Assembly: GCA_011391405.1 (NCBI GenBank)
Contig: JAABQQ010000011.1
Coordinates: forward strand, 1-55,266
Origin: Gammaproteobacteria bacterium
GTDB lineage: Bacteria > Pseudomonadota > Gammaproteobacteria > Steroidobacterales > Steroidobacteraceae
DNA length: 55,266 bases
Direction: 5' to 3'
The translations under genes were made by a program, and so were the position numbers. This document shows positions 37,899-47,428 of the stretch, piece by piece. Below the pieces are notes generated by a model. That model searched no databases, was not told where the DNA came from, and worked only from the letters and a program-made list of their open reading frames with translations. Each line of letters opens with the position of its first letter. Position 1 is the first letter of the stretch.

Positions 37899-38469
37899 AC
37901 CTTCGCCGCGCGCTGCGGTGGCGGCGTGCTGCGCCCTGCTCGTCGCAGGGTGCGGCCACGCCGATACCACCGGCGGCACGCCCCCTCCCGCATCCCCGGC
38001 AGAAATCTTCTGCGCACCCGCGCCGGAAGGATTCCTGCGCGCGCGCCTGCAGGGCTCGATCGATGCCGAGATCGACTGGTCGGCACCCGCGGTCGCGCAG
38101 TGCCTCGGTGGCCCACGACCGGGCGGCGACGGCGTGCGACTGGTCTTCAAGGGCGCGGTCGACGACGCCCCGCTGCTGATCGTGATCGGCGTCGCCAACC
38201 TCCTGCCCGGCACATCGGCGCGCAACGTCGCGGCCAACGTGACGCTGGTGCGCGAAGGCGCAGGCTCGTTCTATTCCACGCAGGGCGACGACAAGTGCGC
38301 GCTCGACGAAGTGCACCAGGAACCTGTCGACGGTCGCGATGGTCGTTACCGGGTGTCGGCACGCGGCTATTGCACTCAACCGGCGCGCGAGCTCGGTGCG
38401 AGCGACGCGGGCTCGGTGCTGGTCACGCGTTTCGACGTCTCCGCGCTCGTCGATTACCCGCAGGACTGA
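37831..38469 (+). CDS. Putative lipoprotein, function unknown
   Basis: A lipoprotein-like protein with lipobox LLVAGC followed by GHADTTGG. The mature part (~170 residues) has four cysteines and a beta-rich pattern (DDAPLLIVIGVANLLPGT, RNVAANVTLVREGAGSFYSTQGDDKC by segments, VLVTRFDVSALV). I do not recognise the family. The start is uncertain: ATG 37831 overlaps the previous gene by 68 nt but gives a basic n-region; GTG 37918 avoids the overlap but leaves almost no n-region. It lies 5 nt before the DUF192 gene and is probably co-transcribed with it. Confidence 0.6.
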   Translation: MASWLSRCSSARHARRTSPRSLEPSPRAAVAACCALLVAGCGHADTTGGTPPPASPAEIFCAPAPEGFLRARLQGSIDAEIDWSAPAVAQCLGGPRPGGDGVRLVFKGAVDDAPLLIVIGVANLLPGTSARNVAANVTLVREGAGSFYSTQGDDKCALDEVHQEPVDGRDGRYRVSARGYCTQPARELGASDAGSVLVTRFDVSALVDYPQD

Positions 38470-38474
38470 AACCC

Positions 38475-39011
38475 ATGGCCGCCCGACTCTCCTCCCGACT
38501 GGCCGCCCGCCTGCTGTTCGCGCTCTGTGCCGTGCTGCCGCTCACGCTGGGCGCCGCGCCAACGGGCACCGTGCCCCTCAGCGCATTCCCGCGCGAACGC
38601 ATCGCGGTCGAAACCCGCGCCAGTTTCCGCCGTCATCTGTTCGACGCCTGGCGCGCCGAAACTCCGCAGACGCGTGAGCAGGGCTTCATGTTCGTGGAGG
38701 AACGGGAAGTGCGCCCCGACCAGGCGATGATCTTCATCTACGACCCGCCCCAGTACGTGGGGATGTGGATGAGGAACACGCTGCTGCCGCTGGACATGTT
38801 GTTCGTGGACCAGCGCGGCTGCGTCGTCACGATCAAGCAGAATGCAAAACCCGGTTCGCTCGCGACGATCGGATCGCGCGTGCCCGTGGTGCTCGTCGTG
38901 GAACTGAAGGCCGGGACGGTCGCTGCGCAGGGCATCGCCGTCGGCGATCGCGTGCTGCGGCTCGATGCCGGCTGGCCAGCAGACGACGTCGCCTGTGCCG
39001 CGCCACGCTGA
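38475..39011 (+). CDS. DUF192 family secreted protein
   Basis: A 178-residue protein with a signal peptide (LLFALCAVLPLTLGAAP). The DUF192 domain is marked by TREQGFMFVEE, the central YVGMWMRNTLLPLDMLFVD and the late VLVVELKAGTVAAQGIAVGD. DUF192 proteins are small beta-rich periplasmic or extracellular proteins; their biochemical role is not known. ATG 38475 comes directly after the stop of the preceding lipoprotein gene. Confidence 0.85.
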   Translation: MAARLSSRLAARLLFALCAVLPLTLGAAPTGTVPLSAFPRERIAVETRASFRRHLFDAWRAETPQTREQGFMFVEEREVRPDQAMIFIYDPPQYVGMWMRNTLLPLDMLFVDQRGCVVTIKQNAKPGSLATIGSRVPVVLVVELKAGTVAAQGIAVGDRVLRLDAGWPADDVACAAPR

Positions 39012-39080
39012 TTTCGCTACGATGCCCGATCGATGGCGCCGGACAGCAGCGCCAGTCAAACAGGTCGGGAGATCGCGTCG

Positions 39081-40352
39081 ATGAGCACCCCAGGCAATCC
39101 GGCCCTCGAGGCCTTGATTCAAAGCGCTCGTGAATTGGCCAGGGCGGGCCGCCCTGCCGACGCCGAAGCGCTGTGGCGCCGCGTGCTGGCGCAGGCGCCG
39201 GGCCATGCCGAAGCCGTGCTGGTTCTCGGCATGGCGTCGATCACCCGCGGGGAACCCGCGCGCGCTGTCGAGATTCTGCAGACCTCCGTCGGACGCAACC
39301 CGATGCTGGAGCTTTACATCGCGTTGGCCCAGAAGCAGCTCGGCAACAGCGCCGCAGAAATGGAGGCGGTCACCCGCGCGCTCGACCTCGATCCGTATTT
39401 CTTTCCGGCGCTGTTGCACAAGGGCATGTTGCTCGAACGGCTCGGCAAGCATCGCAGCGCGGCCAAGGTCTTCCGCGACGTGCTCAAGATCATGCCGCCT
39501 CGCGATCGCCTGAACGATGGGTTCAAATCGGCGGTGCAGCATGCAGAAACCAGCGTCGCGACGAACCGGCAGTCGCTGGAGCAGCACCTCGAGAGCGTGC
39601 TCGGCGACCTGCGGCAGAAACACGGGAGCGGCGTCGACCGTTTCGAGCGGTCCCTTGATGTGATGCTCGGCAGGAAGAAGATGTATCACCCGGAACCAAT
39701 CGCGCTGCACTACGCCGACCTGGCTCCCATCCAGTTCTATGGCCGCGAACTGTTCCCCTGGTTACCTGAGTTCGAAGCGCGGTCGGATGCCATCCGCGAC
39801 GAATTGATCCAGGTGTTGGCCGAAAGCCGAGCCGATTTCCAACCGTACATTCGGTACCCGGCTGGAGCGCCAGTGAACCAGTGGGCCGAACTCAATTACT
39901 CGCCGCGCTGGAGCACGTACTGCCTCTGGGAAAACGGCCAACGCAACGACGTCCATTGCGAGCGCTGCCCGCAGACTGCGGCCGCCCTTGAATCCATAGC
40001 GCCGATGGCACGCCTGCCAAATTTTTCGCCGACAGCGATGTTCTCCTGCCTCGAACCCCGGACCGTGATCCCGCCGCACACCGGCGAGACCAACACTCGT
40101 CTCATTGTGCATCTGCCATTGATAATCCCCGAAGCTTGCTCGTTCCGCGTCGGCCACCAGACCCGCGAGTGGAAGTACGGCGAAGCCTTTGTTTTCGACG
40201 ATTCGATCGAGCACGAGGCCCGCAATGACAGCGGAGAACTGCGCGCCGTGCTGATTTTCGACGTCTGGAACCCGGCGCTCTCGCCCGCCGAATGCGAACT
40301 TGTGGCGGGATTGGTGAACGGGGTCAGGATCTACTACCAGGACGAAGGCTGA
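39081..40352 (+). CDS. TPR protein with aspartyl/asparaginyl beta-hydroxylase domain
   Basis: A 423-residue cytoplasmic protein. The first ~150 residues are TPR-like repeats (ALWRRVLAQAPGHAEAVLVLG, then PYFFPALLHKGMLLERLGKH by segments). Residues ~200-415 form the 2-oxoglutarate/Fe(II) hydroxylase domain of the AspH/LpxO kind: the first iron His is H333 in IPPHTGETNTRLIVHL, the second H378 in DDSIEHEARND, with the 2-OG Arg in LRAVLIFDVWNP. It should hydroxylate Asp/Asn side chains or a lipid acyl chain. ATG 39081 has GGGAG 9 nt upstream. The next gene is a TonB-dependent receptor, a possible partner. Confidence 0.87.
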   Translation: MSTPGNPALEALIQSARELARAGRPADAEALWRRVLAQAPGHAEAVLVLGMASITRGEPARAVEILQTSVGRNPMLELYIALAQKQLGNSAAEMEAVTRALDLDPYFFPALLHKGMLLERLGKHRSAAKVFRDVLKIMPPRDRLNDGFKSAVQHAETSVATNRQSLEQHLESVLGDLRQKHGSGVDRFERSLDVMLGRKKMYHPEPIALHYADLAPIQFYGRELFPWLPEFEARSDAIRDELIQVLAESRADFQPYIRYPAGAPVNQWAELNYSPRWSTYCLWENGQRNDVHCERCPQTAAALESIAPMARLPNFSPTAMFSCLEPRTVIPPHTGETNTRLIVHLPLIIPEACSFRVGHQTREWKYGEAFVFDDSIEHEARNDSGELRAVLIFDVWNPALSPAECELVAGLVNGVRIYYQDEG

Positions 40353-40666
40353 CTCAATCGTTGCTGGGACGCAACAAATTTCCGGCATTCAACGTTGCCG
40401 TAGCGCCACAGGCGCACCCCATCCAATACCAAACCTCATGCGAATGCGGAAAAGCATGGGACAGGCAGCGTTGCCCGGATCGTACAATGAGCTTTCCGAA
40501 CGGCCCGCAGCATTGGTATGATCCACGCACTCGCGATCTGGACCATGGCCTGCAAGAGCATGGAAATGATCCGATAGTTCGTGTGGCGGTCGAGCAACCA
40601 CCGGGTTGAAGGGACGGTCGCTGCAATTTTTCGTTCATGAGTCCAAGAACTCTCAGGAGTCAACTG
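40353..40666 (+). other. 314-nt leader region of the TonB-dependent receptor gene
   Basis: No gene is seen. TACAAT and TATGAT in this stretch could be -10 boxes, but neither has a good -35. No convincing Fur box or riboswitch core was found. AGGAG at 40655-40659, 7 nt before ATG 40667, is a good ribosome site. Confidence 0.4.
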
Positions 40667-43588
40667 ATGGCCAATCCCAATCTCAAGCGCGCAGTGCGCG
40701 TCGCGTTGCTCGCGGCGAGCGCTGGCAGCGCTTTCTATGGCACTGCTTCCGTTGCACAGGATGCCGAACTCGAACAGGTGATCGTCACCGGTTCGCGCAT
40801 TCCGCAGGCGAACCTCGAGGGCACCAGCCCGGTGTCGGTGCTCGGGGCCCAGGACATCCAGTTCGAGGGCACCGTGCAGGTCGAAGACCTCATCAACAAC
40901 CTGCCCCAGGCCTTCGCCGACCAGGGCGGCAACATCTCGAACGGCGCAACGGGTACCGCGACGGTCAACCTGCGTAACCTTGGCTCGAACCGCACCCTGG
41001 TGCTCGTCAACGGCCGCCGTCTCCCGGCCGGCAGCCCCCAGGACGTGTCTGCTGACCTGAACCAGATCCCGGCCTCACTGATCGAGCGCGTCGAAGTGCT
41101 CACCGGCGGCGCGTCCGCGGTGTACGGCTCGGACGCCGTCGCCGGCGTGGTGAACTTCATCATGAAGGACAACTTCGAAGGCGTGCAGATCGACGCGAAC
41201 TACAGCAGCTACTGGCACAACAACAGCAACAACGAAATTCAGCGGCTGGTCTCCGACTCGGGCTTCCCGGCCGCCCCTGGCGAGGTGTGGGACGGCAGCG
41301 AGTACTCGCTGGGCCTCACGATGGGTGCGAACTTCGCCGACGGCCGTGGCAACGCGACACTGTTCTTCGGCTATACGGAGACCGACGCGCTGCTGCAGTC
41401 CGAACGTGACTACAGCGGTTGCGCGCTAGGCAGCACGTCCACCGGTTTCTACTGCGGCGGCTCGAGCACGAGCTACCCCGGTCGCTTCCGCGTCGCCAAC
41501 ATCGGTGCAGCAGGCTCGACCTCCCAGACAATGGACGCCAGCGGCAACGTCATCCCCTGGAACAACAATTTCTACAACTACGGCCCGCTGAACTACTACC
41601 AGCGACCGCAGGAGCGCTACCAGGCCAATTTCATGGCCCACTATGACGTCACGGACTCGGCGCAGGTTTACACCGAGTTCATGTTCATGGACAACAGCAC
41701 GGTGGCGCAGATCGCGCCGTCCGGCGCGTTTGGTACGGTCGCGGCGGTCAGTCGGACAAACCCCCTGCTCCAGCAGAATGGCGGGCAGTGGTTCAACACT
41801 CTGTTCCCGGCGGGATACACCGACGACACGCGCGTGGTCACCATCCAGCGGCGTAACGTCGAAGGCGGCGGCCGCCAGGACGACCTCGGCCTGACCTCCT
41901 TCCGCGGCGTGGTCGGCATCAAGGGTTCGTTCCTGAGCGACAACTGGGACTACGACGTGTCCGCCCAGTACGGTTCGGTGCTGTTCTCCGAGACCTACTA
42001 TAACGACTTCTCATTGAACCGCATCGACCGCGCGCTCGACGTGGTCGCAACCGCGGACGGCCCGGCCTGCGCATCGTTCGTCGACGGTACCGACGCGAAC
42101 TGCGTGCCGTGGAACATCTGGGACCCGAACGGCGTGTCGCCCGAGTCGCTTGCCTACCTGCAGACGCCGGGCTTCTCGCGCGGCGACACGACGCAGAGGG
42201 TGGTAACCGCGTCGGTCTCGAGCGACCTGGGTAACTACGGCGTCAAGCTGCCGACCGCGAGGAACGGCATGGGCGTAGCGTTCGGCGCGGAGTACCGCGA
42301 GGAAAGCCTCGATTACAACACCGACACGGCGTTCTCGACCGGCGATCTCGCCGGCCAGGGCGGCCCGGAGATCGGGGTCGCTGGCAGCTACAACGTCGTG
42401 GACCTGTTCGCCGAAATGCGTCTCCCGCTGCTGCAGGACATGCCCTTGGCGCAGGACCTGACGGTGACCGCCAGCTACCGCTATTCGGACTACAGCACGG
42501 ACATCGACACGAGCACCTACGGCTTCGGTGCCGACTGGCAGATCGTCGACGACATCCGCTTCCGCGGCAGCTACCAGCACGCAGTACGAGCGCCTAACAT
42601 CATCGAGCTGTTCGCGGCGCAGTCGCTGGGCCTGTACGACAATTCGCGTGACCCCTGCTCCACGAACCCGACCGCCACGCTCGAGGGGTGCCGCAACACG
42701 GGCCTGCCCGACGCGCTGTACGGCACGGACCTGGATAGCTCGGCCGACCAGTACAACGCGCTCTTCGGCGGCAACCCGGATCTCGACCCGGAAAGCGCCG
42801 ACACGTGGACGGCGGGTATCGTATTGACGCCAACGTTCGTCGACAGCCTCGCGGTGACGATCGACTACTGGAACATCACGGTCGAAGACACGATCGGCAC
42901 CGTGCCGCCCGCGACCGCGCTGGACCAGTGTGTGCTCACGGGCTCGCCCGAGTACTGCGACCTGATCACCCGCGACAGTCAGGGCACGCTCTGGCTACTG
43001 CCTGAGGCCCAGATCGTCGCCACGAACGTCAACATCGGCGAGACGAAGACCTCGGGCTGGGACATCGGCGTGAACTATGCGCTCGCCATGAACGACTGGG
43101 GCACGCTGAACTTCGCGTTCATGGGCACCATCCTTGACGAGTTCATCCTCACCCCGCTGCCGGGCGTGGAGGAGTACGACTGCGCCGGGCTCTACGGCCA
43201 GAGCAACTGCGGCACTCCGCTGCCGGAGTTGCGCACGCGCCTGCGCACCACGTGGGCAACCCCGTGGGGCGTCGACCTGTCGCTCAACTGGCGCTTCTTC
43301 GACGGCGTGACAGTCGACGCCGCCTCGTCGGATCCAGACCTGGCCGATCCGACGTTGGTGTTCCCGGGCGTGGACAAGGAACTCGACGCGCAGAACTACT
43401 TCGATATCGCGGCGGTCTACACCTTCGCCGAGAAGTACACGTTGAGCGCGGGTATCAACAACGTCACGGACGAGAACCCGCCGCTCAGCGGGCAGGTTGG
43501 TTCCGGTTTTGGCAACGGCAACACCTATCCGCAGGTGTACGACGCGCTGGGCCGCTACGTGTTCTTCGGACTCTCGGCCAAGTTCTGA
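40667..43588 (+). CDS. TonB-dependent outer-membrane receptor
   Basis: A 973-residue receptor. The signal peptide ends near ASVAQDA. It is followed at once by the TonB box/plug start (LEQVIVTGSRIPQANLEGTS by segments), then plug motifs VEDLINNLPQ, NLRNLGSNRTLVLVNGRRLP and VEVLTGGASAVYGSDAVAGVVNFI. The C-terminal 22-strand barrel has the receptor signature GSYQHAVRAPNIIELF and ends in Phe (VFFGLSAKF). Extracellular loops are rich in Gly, Asn, Ser and paired Cys. It imports a ligand that cannot be inferred; the group is close to Oar/peptide-type receptors common in oligotrophs. It is flanked by a hydroxylase and two sulfotransferase genes, and ends in a strong terminator. Confidence 0.93.
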   Translation: MANPNLKRAVRVALLAASAGSAFYGTASVAQDAELEQVIVTGSRIPQANLEGTSPVSVLGAQDIQFEGTVQVEDLINNLPQAFADQGGNISNGATGTATVNLRNLGSNRTLVLVNGRRLPAGSPQDVSADLNQIPASLIERVEVLTGGASAVYGSDAVAGVVNFIMKDNFEGVQIDANYSSYWHNNSNNEIQRLVSDSGFPAAPGEVWDGSEYSLGLTMGANFADGRGNATLFFGYTETDALLQSERDYSGCALGSTSTGFYCGGSSTSYPGRFRVANIGAAGSTSQTMDASGNVIPWNNNFYNYGPLNYYQRPQERYQANFMAHYDVTDSAQVYTEFMFMDNSTVAQIAPSGAFGTVAAVSRTNPLLQQNGGQWFNTLFPAGYTDDTRVVTIQRRNVEGGGRQDDLGLTSFRGVVGIKGSFLSDNWDYDVSAQYGSVLFSETYYNDFSLNRIDRALDVVATADGPACASFVDGTDANCVPWNIWDPNGVSPESLAYLQTPGFSRGDTTQRVVTASVSSDLGNYGVKLPTARNGMGVAFGAEYREESLDYNTDTAFSTGDLAGQGGPEIGVAGSYNVVDLFAEMRLPLLQDMPLAQDLTVTASYRYSDYSTDIDTSTYGFGADWQIVDDIRFRGSYQHAVRAPNIIELFAAQSLGLYDNSRDPCSTNPTATLEGCRNTGLPDALYGTDLDSSADQYNALFGGNPDLDPESADTWTAGIVLTPTFVDSLAVTIDYWNITVEDTIGTVPPATALDQCVLTGSPEYCDLITRDSQGTLWLLPEAQIVATNVNIGETKTSGWDIGVNYALAMNDWGTLNFAFMGTILDEFILTPLPGVEEYDCAGLYGQSNCGTPLPELRTRLRTTWATPWGVDLSLNWRFFDGVTVDAASSDPDLADPTLVFPGVDKELDAQNYFDIAAVYTFAEKYTLSAGINNVTDENPPLSGQVGSGFGNGNTYPQVYDALGRYVFFGLSAKF

Positions 43589-43619
43589 TCGGCTGAAATT
43601 CCACGGCGACGTGGTACTG

Positions 43620-43650
43620 GACGGCGGGCTTCGGCCCGCCGTCTTTTTTT
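43620..43650 (+). terminator. Rho-independent terminator after the receptor gene
   Basis: GACGGCGGGC-TTCG-GCCCGCCGTC forms a perfect 10-bp stem with a very stable C(UUCG)G loop, followed by seven T. It lies 31 nt after the receptor stop codon. Confidence 0.93.
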
Positions 43651-43744
43651 GTGCCCGCGGAACGTGGCCGACCCATTGCGGTTTAACATCGTCGGTCTCG
43701 CCCGCTGTCATGCGAGGCGAACCCTCCAGGAGCCGGACATCCCG

Positions 43745-45724
43745 ATGGGCACTGCACCTGAGCCGGACGCCTCGCTCGAAGCCGCGCTGCAGCGCGTCGC
43801 AGCGCTGCTGCGTGCGGACCCGGCGCTCGCATCCCGCGAGGCGGCCGCGATCCTGGCGTCCGTCCCGGGCCACCCGTCAGCGGCCCTGTTCCTCGGTATG
43901 GCGCAGCGCCAACTCGGCGACCTGCCGGGCGCGCTCGCGATCCTGGAGCCGCTGGCCCGTCGTCAGCCGGGTTCCGCCGCCGTGCAGTACGAGTGCGGCG
44001 TGGCACTAGGGCTCGCCGGCAGGCGCCACGAGGCGTTGGCGGCGCTCGAGCGTGCGGTCGCGTTGCAGCCAGACGTCGGCGACGCGTGGCGACTGATCGC
44101 CGACCATCGGATGGAATCCGGCGACCCGGCCGGGGCCGATGCAGCCTGGGCCAACCACGTCGCGATCACGACCGGCGGTGCGCGCCTGCTCGCGCCGGTT
44201 ACGGCTTTGTGCGAGGGCCGCCTTGCCGACGCCGAGCGGCTGCTGCGCACGCATCTCGCCCAGTTCCCCGACGATCCGGCTGCCATGCGCATGCTGGCCG
44301 ACCTCGCCGTGCGTGCGCGACGCTGGGACGACGCCGCGGCGCTGCTCGAGCGCTGCCTCGCGCGCGCGCCGGGCTTCGCGGCCGCACGCCACTCCTACGC
44401 CCTGGTGCTGCACGAACAGAACCGTACCGACGCGGCACTCGCCGAGGTGGAGCGCCTGCTCGCCACCGAGCCGCGTAATCCCGTCTACCTGAACCTGCAG
44501 GCCAACGTGCTCGGTCGCGGCGGCGATCACGTGCGGGCCATCGAAACGTTCGCGGCGGTACTCGCGAACTACCCGTCCAATCCGCGGATCTGGATGGCCT
44601 ACGGCGACGCACTCAAGACGGCGGGCCGCACCGACGACGGCATCGCGGCGTACCGCCGCAGTCTGCAACTCGCGCCGGGATTCGGCGAAGCTTGGTGGAG
44701 TCTTGCCAACCTCAAGACCTTCCGGTTCTCAGCGACGGACGTCGAAGCCATGCAGTCACAGCTCGCGAGGGCGGGCGCTGCGGACGACGACCGGCTGCAC
44801 CTGCACTTCGCGCTCGGCAAGGCGCTGGAGGATGCCGGGCGGTACGCCGGGTCATTCGCACACTACGCCGATGGCAATCGCATCCGCCGCGCGGGCATCG
44901 TCTACGACGCGGAGGCGACCGCGGAATTCGTGCGCCGCTCGCGCGCCCTCTTTTCCTCGGAGTTCGTCGCGCAGCGCCGCGGATGGGGCTGCGAGGCCGA
45001 CGATCCGATCTTTGTCGTGGGTCTGCCCCGCTCGGGTTCGACGCTGGTCGAGCAGATCCTCGCGAGCCACCCCGCGATCGAGGGCGCCGGCGAGCTTGCC
45101 GGGGTCGCAGGCATCGCCCGAACGCTCGCGGGCCGCGCACTCTATCCCGAGGTGCTGGCCAGACTGGACGCCAGCGAGCTTCGCTCACTCGGCGAGCGCT
45201 ACCTGAGTGAGACACATGGGCATCGCAAGGAAGGCGCGCCGCGCTTCATCGACAAGATGCCGAACAACTGGCTGCACGCCAGCCTCATCCACCTGATGCT
45301 GCCGAACGCACGCATCGTCGACGTGCGCCGCGACCCGATGGGCTGCTGCTGGTCGTGCTTCCGCCAGCACTTCGCCCGCGGCCAGCACTACACCTACTCG
45401 CTCGAGGACCTCGGGCGCTACTACCGTGACTACGTCGAGCTGATGGCGCACGTCGATAAAGTGCTACCCGGACGCGTGCACCGCATCCACTACGAACGGC
45501 TGGTCGAGGACACGGAAGCGGAAGTGCGCCGCCTGCTCGAGCACTGCGGCCTGCCCTTCGACGCGGTATGCCTGCGCTTCCACGAGAGTCCGCGCGCCGT
45601 CGCCACCGCAAGCTCCGAGCAGGTGCGCCGCCCGATCTACCGGGAGGCGCTCGGGCAGTGGCGGCACTACGAGCCGTGGCTGGACCCGCTCAGGCTGGCG
45701 CTCGGGCCGGCGCCGGACGCATAG
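43745..45724 (+). CDS. TPR-sulfotransferase protein A
   Basis: A 659-residue protein. Residues ~10-360 hold about nine TPR units (for example LGMAQRQLGDLPGALAILEPL and ALGLAGRRHEALAALERAV). The C-terminal ~270 residues are a sulfotransferase (Sulfotransfer_3 / tyrosylprotein type): the PAPS 5' loop FVVGLPRSGSTLVEQILASHP (by segments), the 3'-phosphate motif IVDVRRDPMGCCWSCFRQHF, and VHRIHYERLVEDTEAEVR. It should move sulfate from PAPS to a protein or small molecule held by the TPR part. The start is ATG 43745 with AGGAG 12 nt upstream. Its 3' end overlaps a second TPR-sulfotransferase gene on the other strand by 58 nt. Confidence 0.88.
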   Translation: MGTAPEPDASLEAALQRVAALLRADPALASREAAAILASVPGHPSAALFLGMAQRQLGDLPGALAILEPLARRQPGSAAVQYECGVALGLAGRRHEALAALERAVALQPDVGDAWRLIADHRMESGDPAGADAAWANHVAITTGGARLLAPVTALCEGRLADAERLLRTHLAQFPDDPAAMRMLADLAVRARRWDDAAALLERCLARAPGFAAARHSYALVLHEQNRTDAALAEVERLLATEPRNPVYLNLQANVLGRGGDHVRAIETFAAVLANYPSNPRIWMAYGDALKTAGRTDDGIAAYRRSLQLAPGFGEAWWSLANLKTFRFSATDVEAMQSQLARAGAADDDRLHLHFALGKALEDAGRYAGSFAHYADGNRIRRAGIVYDAEATAEFVRRSRALFSSEFVAQRRGWGCEADDPIFVVGLPRSGSTLVEQILASHPAIEGAGELAGVAGIARTLAGRALYPEVLARLDASELRSLGERYLSETHGHRKEGAPRFIDKMPNNWLHASLIHLMLPNARIVDVRRDPMGCCWSCFRQHFARGQHYTYSLEDLGRYYRDYVELMAHVDKVLPGRVHRIHYERLVEDTEAEVRRLLEHCGLPFDAVCLRFHESPRAVATASSEQVRRPIYREALGQWRHYEPWLDPLRLALGPAPDA

Positions 45725-47352
45725 CCGAACCGCGCGACCCAGGGCTCGAGCAGCGGCAGCACCGGCGCCATCTGCTCGCGGTAGCGCTCCCACTGCCGAG
45801 TGCCGTCGAACAGGCCCCTTCGCACCTGAGGCGCGCTGACCGTCCGCACCTCGCGCGCCGCGGCGGTGCGGCCGAATTCTCTCGCGCCCTCCGTCCACGG
45901 CACGCCGACGAACTCCGCGAGCGAGCGCGTCGTGGCGTCGAAGTCGGCAACCAGTCTGGCATAGTCCACCACGTGCACCGGCAGCGGCAGCGCCGCAAGG
46001 TGCAACTCGACGAGGCGCATCACCGCGTCGTAGTGCCGTGCCGCACGCTCGAGGCCGGCCATCTGGTAGGTTGACGGGTTCACACGGAAATGCCGCCGGA
46101 AGCAGCTCAGCACGACGTCGCGCGGGTCGCGGCGGCACAGCACGACAAGCGCGTCCGGGAACAGCTGGGCGATCATCGGCAACTTGATGCCGTTCAGCGG
46201 CGCCATGTCCACGAACGCCTGGCCATCCAGGTCCGGCACCTCGGCGCGGACGCGCTGCCAGTAGGCCTCACGATGCCGGGCAGCGAGCGCAGGGTCTAGA
46301 TGGGTGAGTTGCTCGAGCCCGCGGTCGTCCCGCAGGAACGCGAGATCAGCCTCGGCGAGCGTGGGCCGCTCCTCGAGTGAGCGCACGCCGGGCAGGCTCA
46401 CCAGCACATTCTCAACCAGCGTGTTGCCCGAGCGCGGGTAACCGAGCAAGAACACGTGGCGGCGCACGGGACTCAGCTCGGCGCCCGCAGCGACCGCCGG
46501 GCGCCACGCGGCCGGATCCTGCCGCTCGAACCACCGCGTGAGGCGCCGCACGAACTCGAGGTGGCTCTCGATGCGGCCGTCGTCGTCGAAACGCGGCGCC
46601 GCTACGCGCACCGTCTCCTCGTTCATGCGCGTGTAGGCCGCGAAGGCCTCCGCCGTCCGCCCGAGACGGTCGAGCGCGTCCCCGAGGAGCCCGAGCGCAA
46701 CCTGCTGCTGGCGCTCGTCGAGCGCCTTGCGTGCGAGTAGCTCCTCGAGCCGCGCGTGCGCCTCCAAGGCGGAGCCGCGATCAAGATCGGTGCTCGCCAG
46801 CACGAGGTTCGCGCCGGGGTGATCGGCCTGCAGCCGTAGCGCCTCCTCCGCGAGCGTGCGCGCCTGTGCGGCGTCGCCGCGGCGCATCGCGATCGTCGCG
46901 AGCGCCGCCGCGGCCTCGGCGCGGCCCGGGGCGAGCGACTTCGCCCGCTCGTAGGCGGTGCGCGCGGCATTGTCGTCGCCGGCGATCTCGCGCGCCGACC
47001 CAAGCTCGAGCCATGCTGCCGCCAACTCCGGCCGCGCCGTCACCGCCGCCTCGAACGCACGGATCGCCTCCTCGATGCGGTTCTCCGCAACCAGCACGCG
47101 TCCGATGTCGTTGATGGTCAGGGCGTCACTGGGTGCGAGCGCGAGCGCGCGATTGAGTAGCCGCCCCGCCTCGGCGTAGCGGCCCGCCACCGCGAGCGCC
47201 TCGGCTTGCAAGCGCAGCAGCAGCGGGTGCGCGAGGTGTTCCTGCGCGGCCTCCCCAGCGATGGCAAGCGCGGTGGCGAGATCGCCCGACTGGCGGGCCC
47301 GCGCAGCCTCACGGACCAGCGCGTCAAGCCGCGTCGCATTCAGGTTCTGCAT
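45667..47352 (-). CDS. TPR-sulfotransferase protein B
   Basis: A 561-residue protein with the same plan as its convergent neighbour. About six TPR units (ARQSGDLATALAIAGEAAQEH, AIRAFEAAVTARPELAAAWLELG by segments) precede a sulfotransferase domain with the PAPS loop HVFLLGYPRSGNTLVENVL, the 3'-phosphate motif LVVLCRRDPRDVVLSCFRRHF (by segments) and VHVVDYARLVADFDATTRS. The two proteins differ clearly in sequence, so this is not a recent duplication. The start is ATG 47352. The tail-to-tail overlap with protein A may set opposing expression. Confidence 0.88.
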   Translation of the reverse strand: MQNLNATRLDALVREAARARQSGDLATALAIAGEAAQEHLAHPLLLRLQAEALAVAGRYAEAGRLLNRALALAPSDALTINDIGRVLVAENRIEEAIRAFEAAVTARPELAAAWLELGSAREIAGDDNAARTAYERAKSLAPGRAEAAAALATIAMRRGDAAQARTLAEEALRLQADHPGANLVLASTDLDRGSALEAHARLEELLARKALDERQQQVALGLLGDALDRLGRTAEAFAAYTRMNEETVRVAAPRFDDDGRIESHLEFVRRLTRWFERQDPAAWRPAVAAGAELSPVRRHVFLLGYPRSGNTLVENVLVSLPGVRSLEERPTLAEADLAFLRDDRGLEQLTHLDPALAARHREAYWQRVRAEVPDLDGQAFVDMAPLNGIKLPMIAQLFPDALVVLCRRDPRDVVLSCFRRHFRVNPSTYQMAGLERAARHYDAVMRLVELHLAALPLPVHVVDYARLVADFDATTRSLAEFVGVPWTEGAREFGRTAAAREVRTVSAPQVRRGLFDGTRQWERYREQMAPVLPLLEPWVARFGYASGAGPSASLSGSSHGS

Positions 47353-47428
47353 CTGATGTCCCTGCCAGGCGGCGGCCGTGCAGCCACCGCGAAAAGTATG
47401 TCCGCCGCACCCGCGGCGCCTGACCTCG

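Noticed and set aside
44000-47300. Possible frameshift or duplication joining the two TPR-sulfotransferase genes
   Set aside because: Both frames are intact, lie on opposite strands and differ in sequence, so they are two separate genes.
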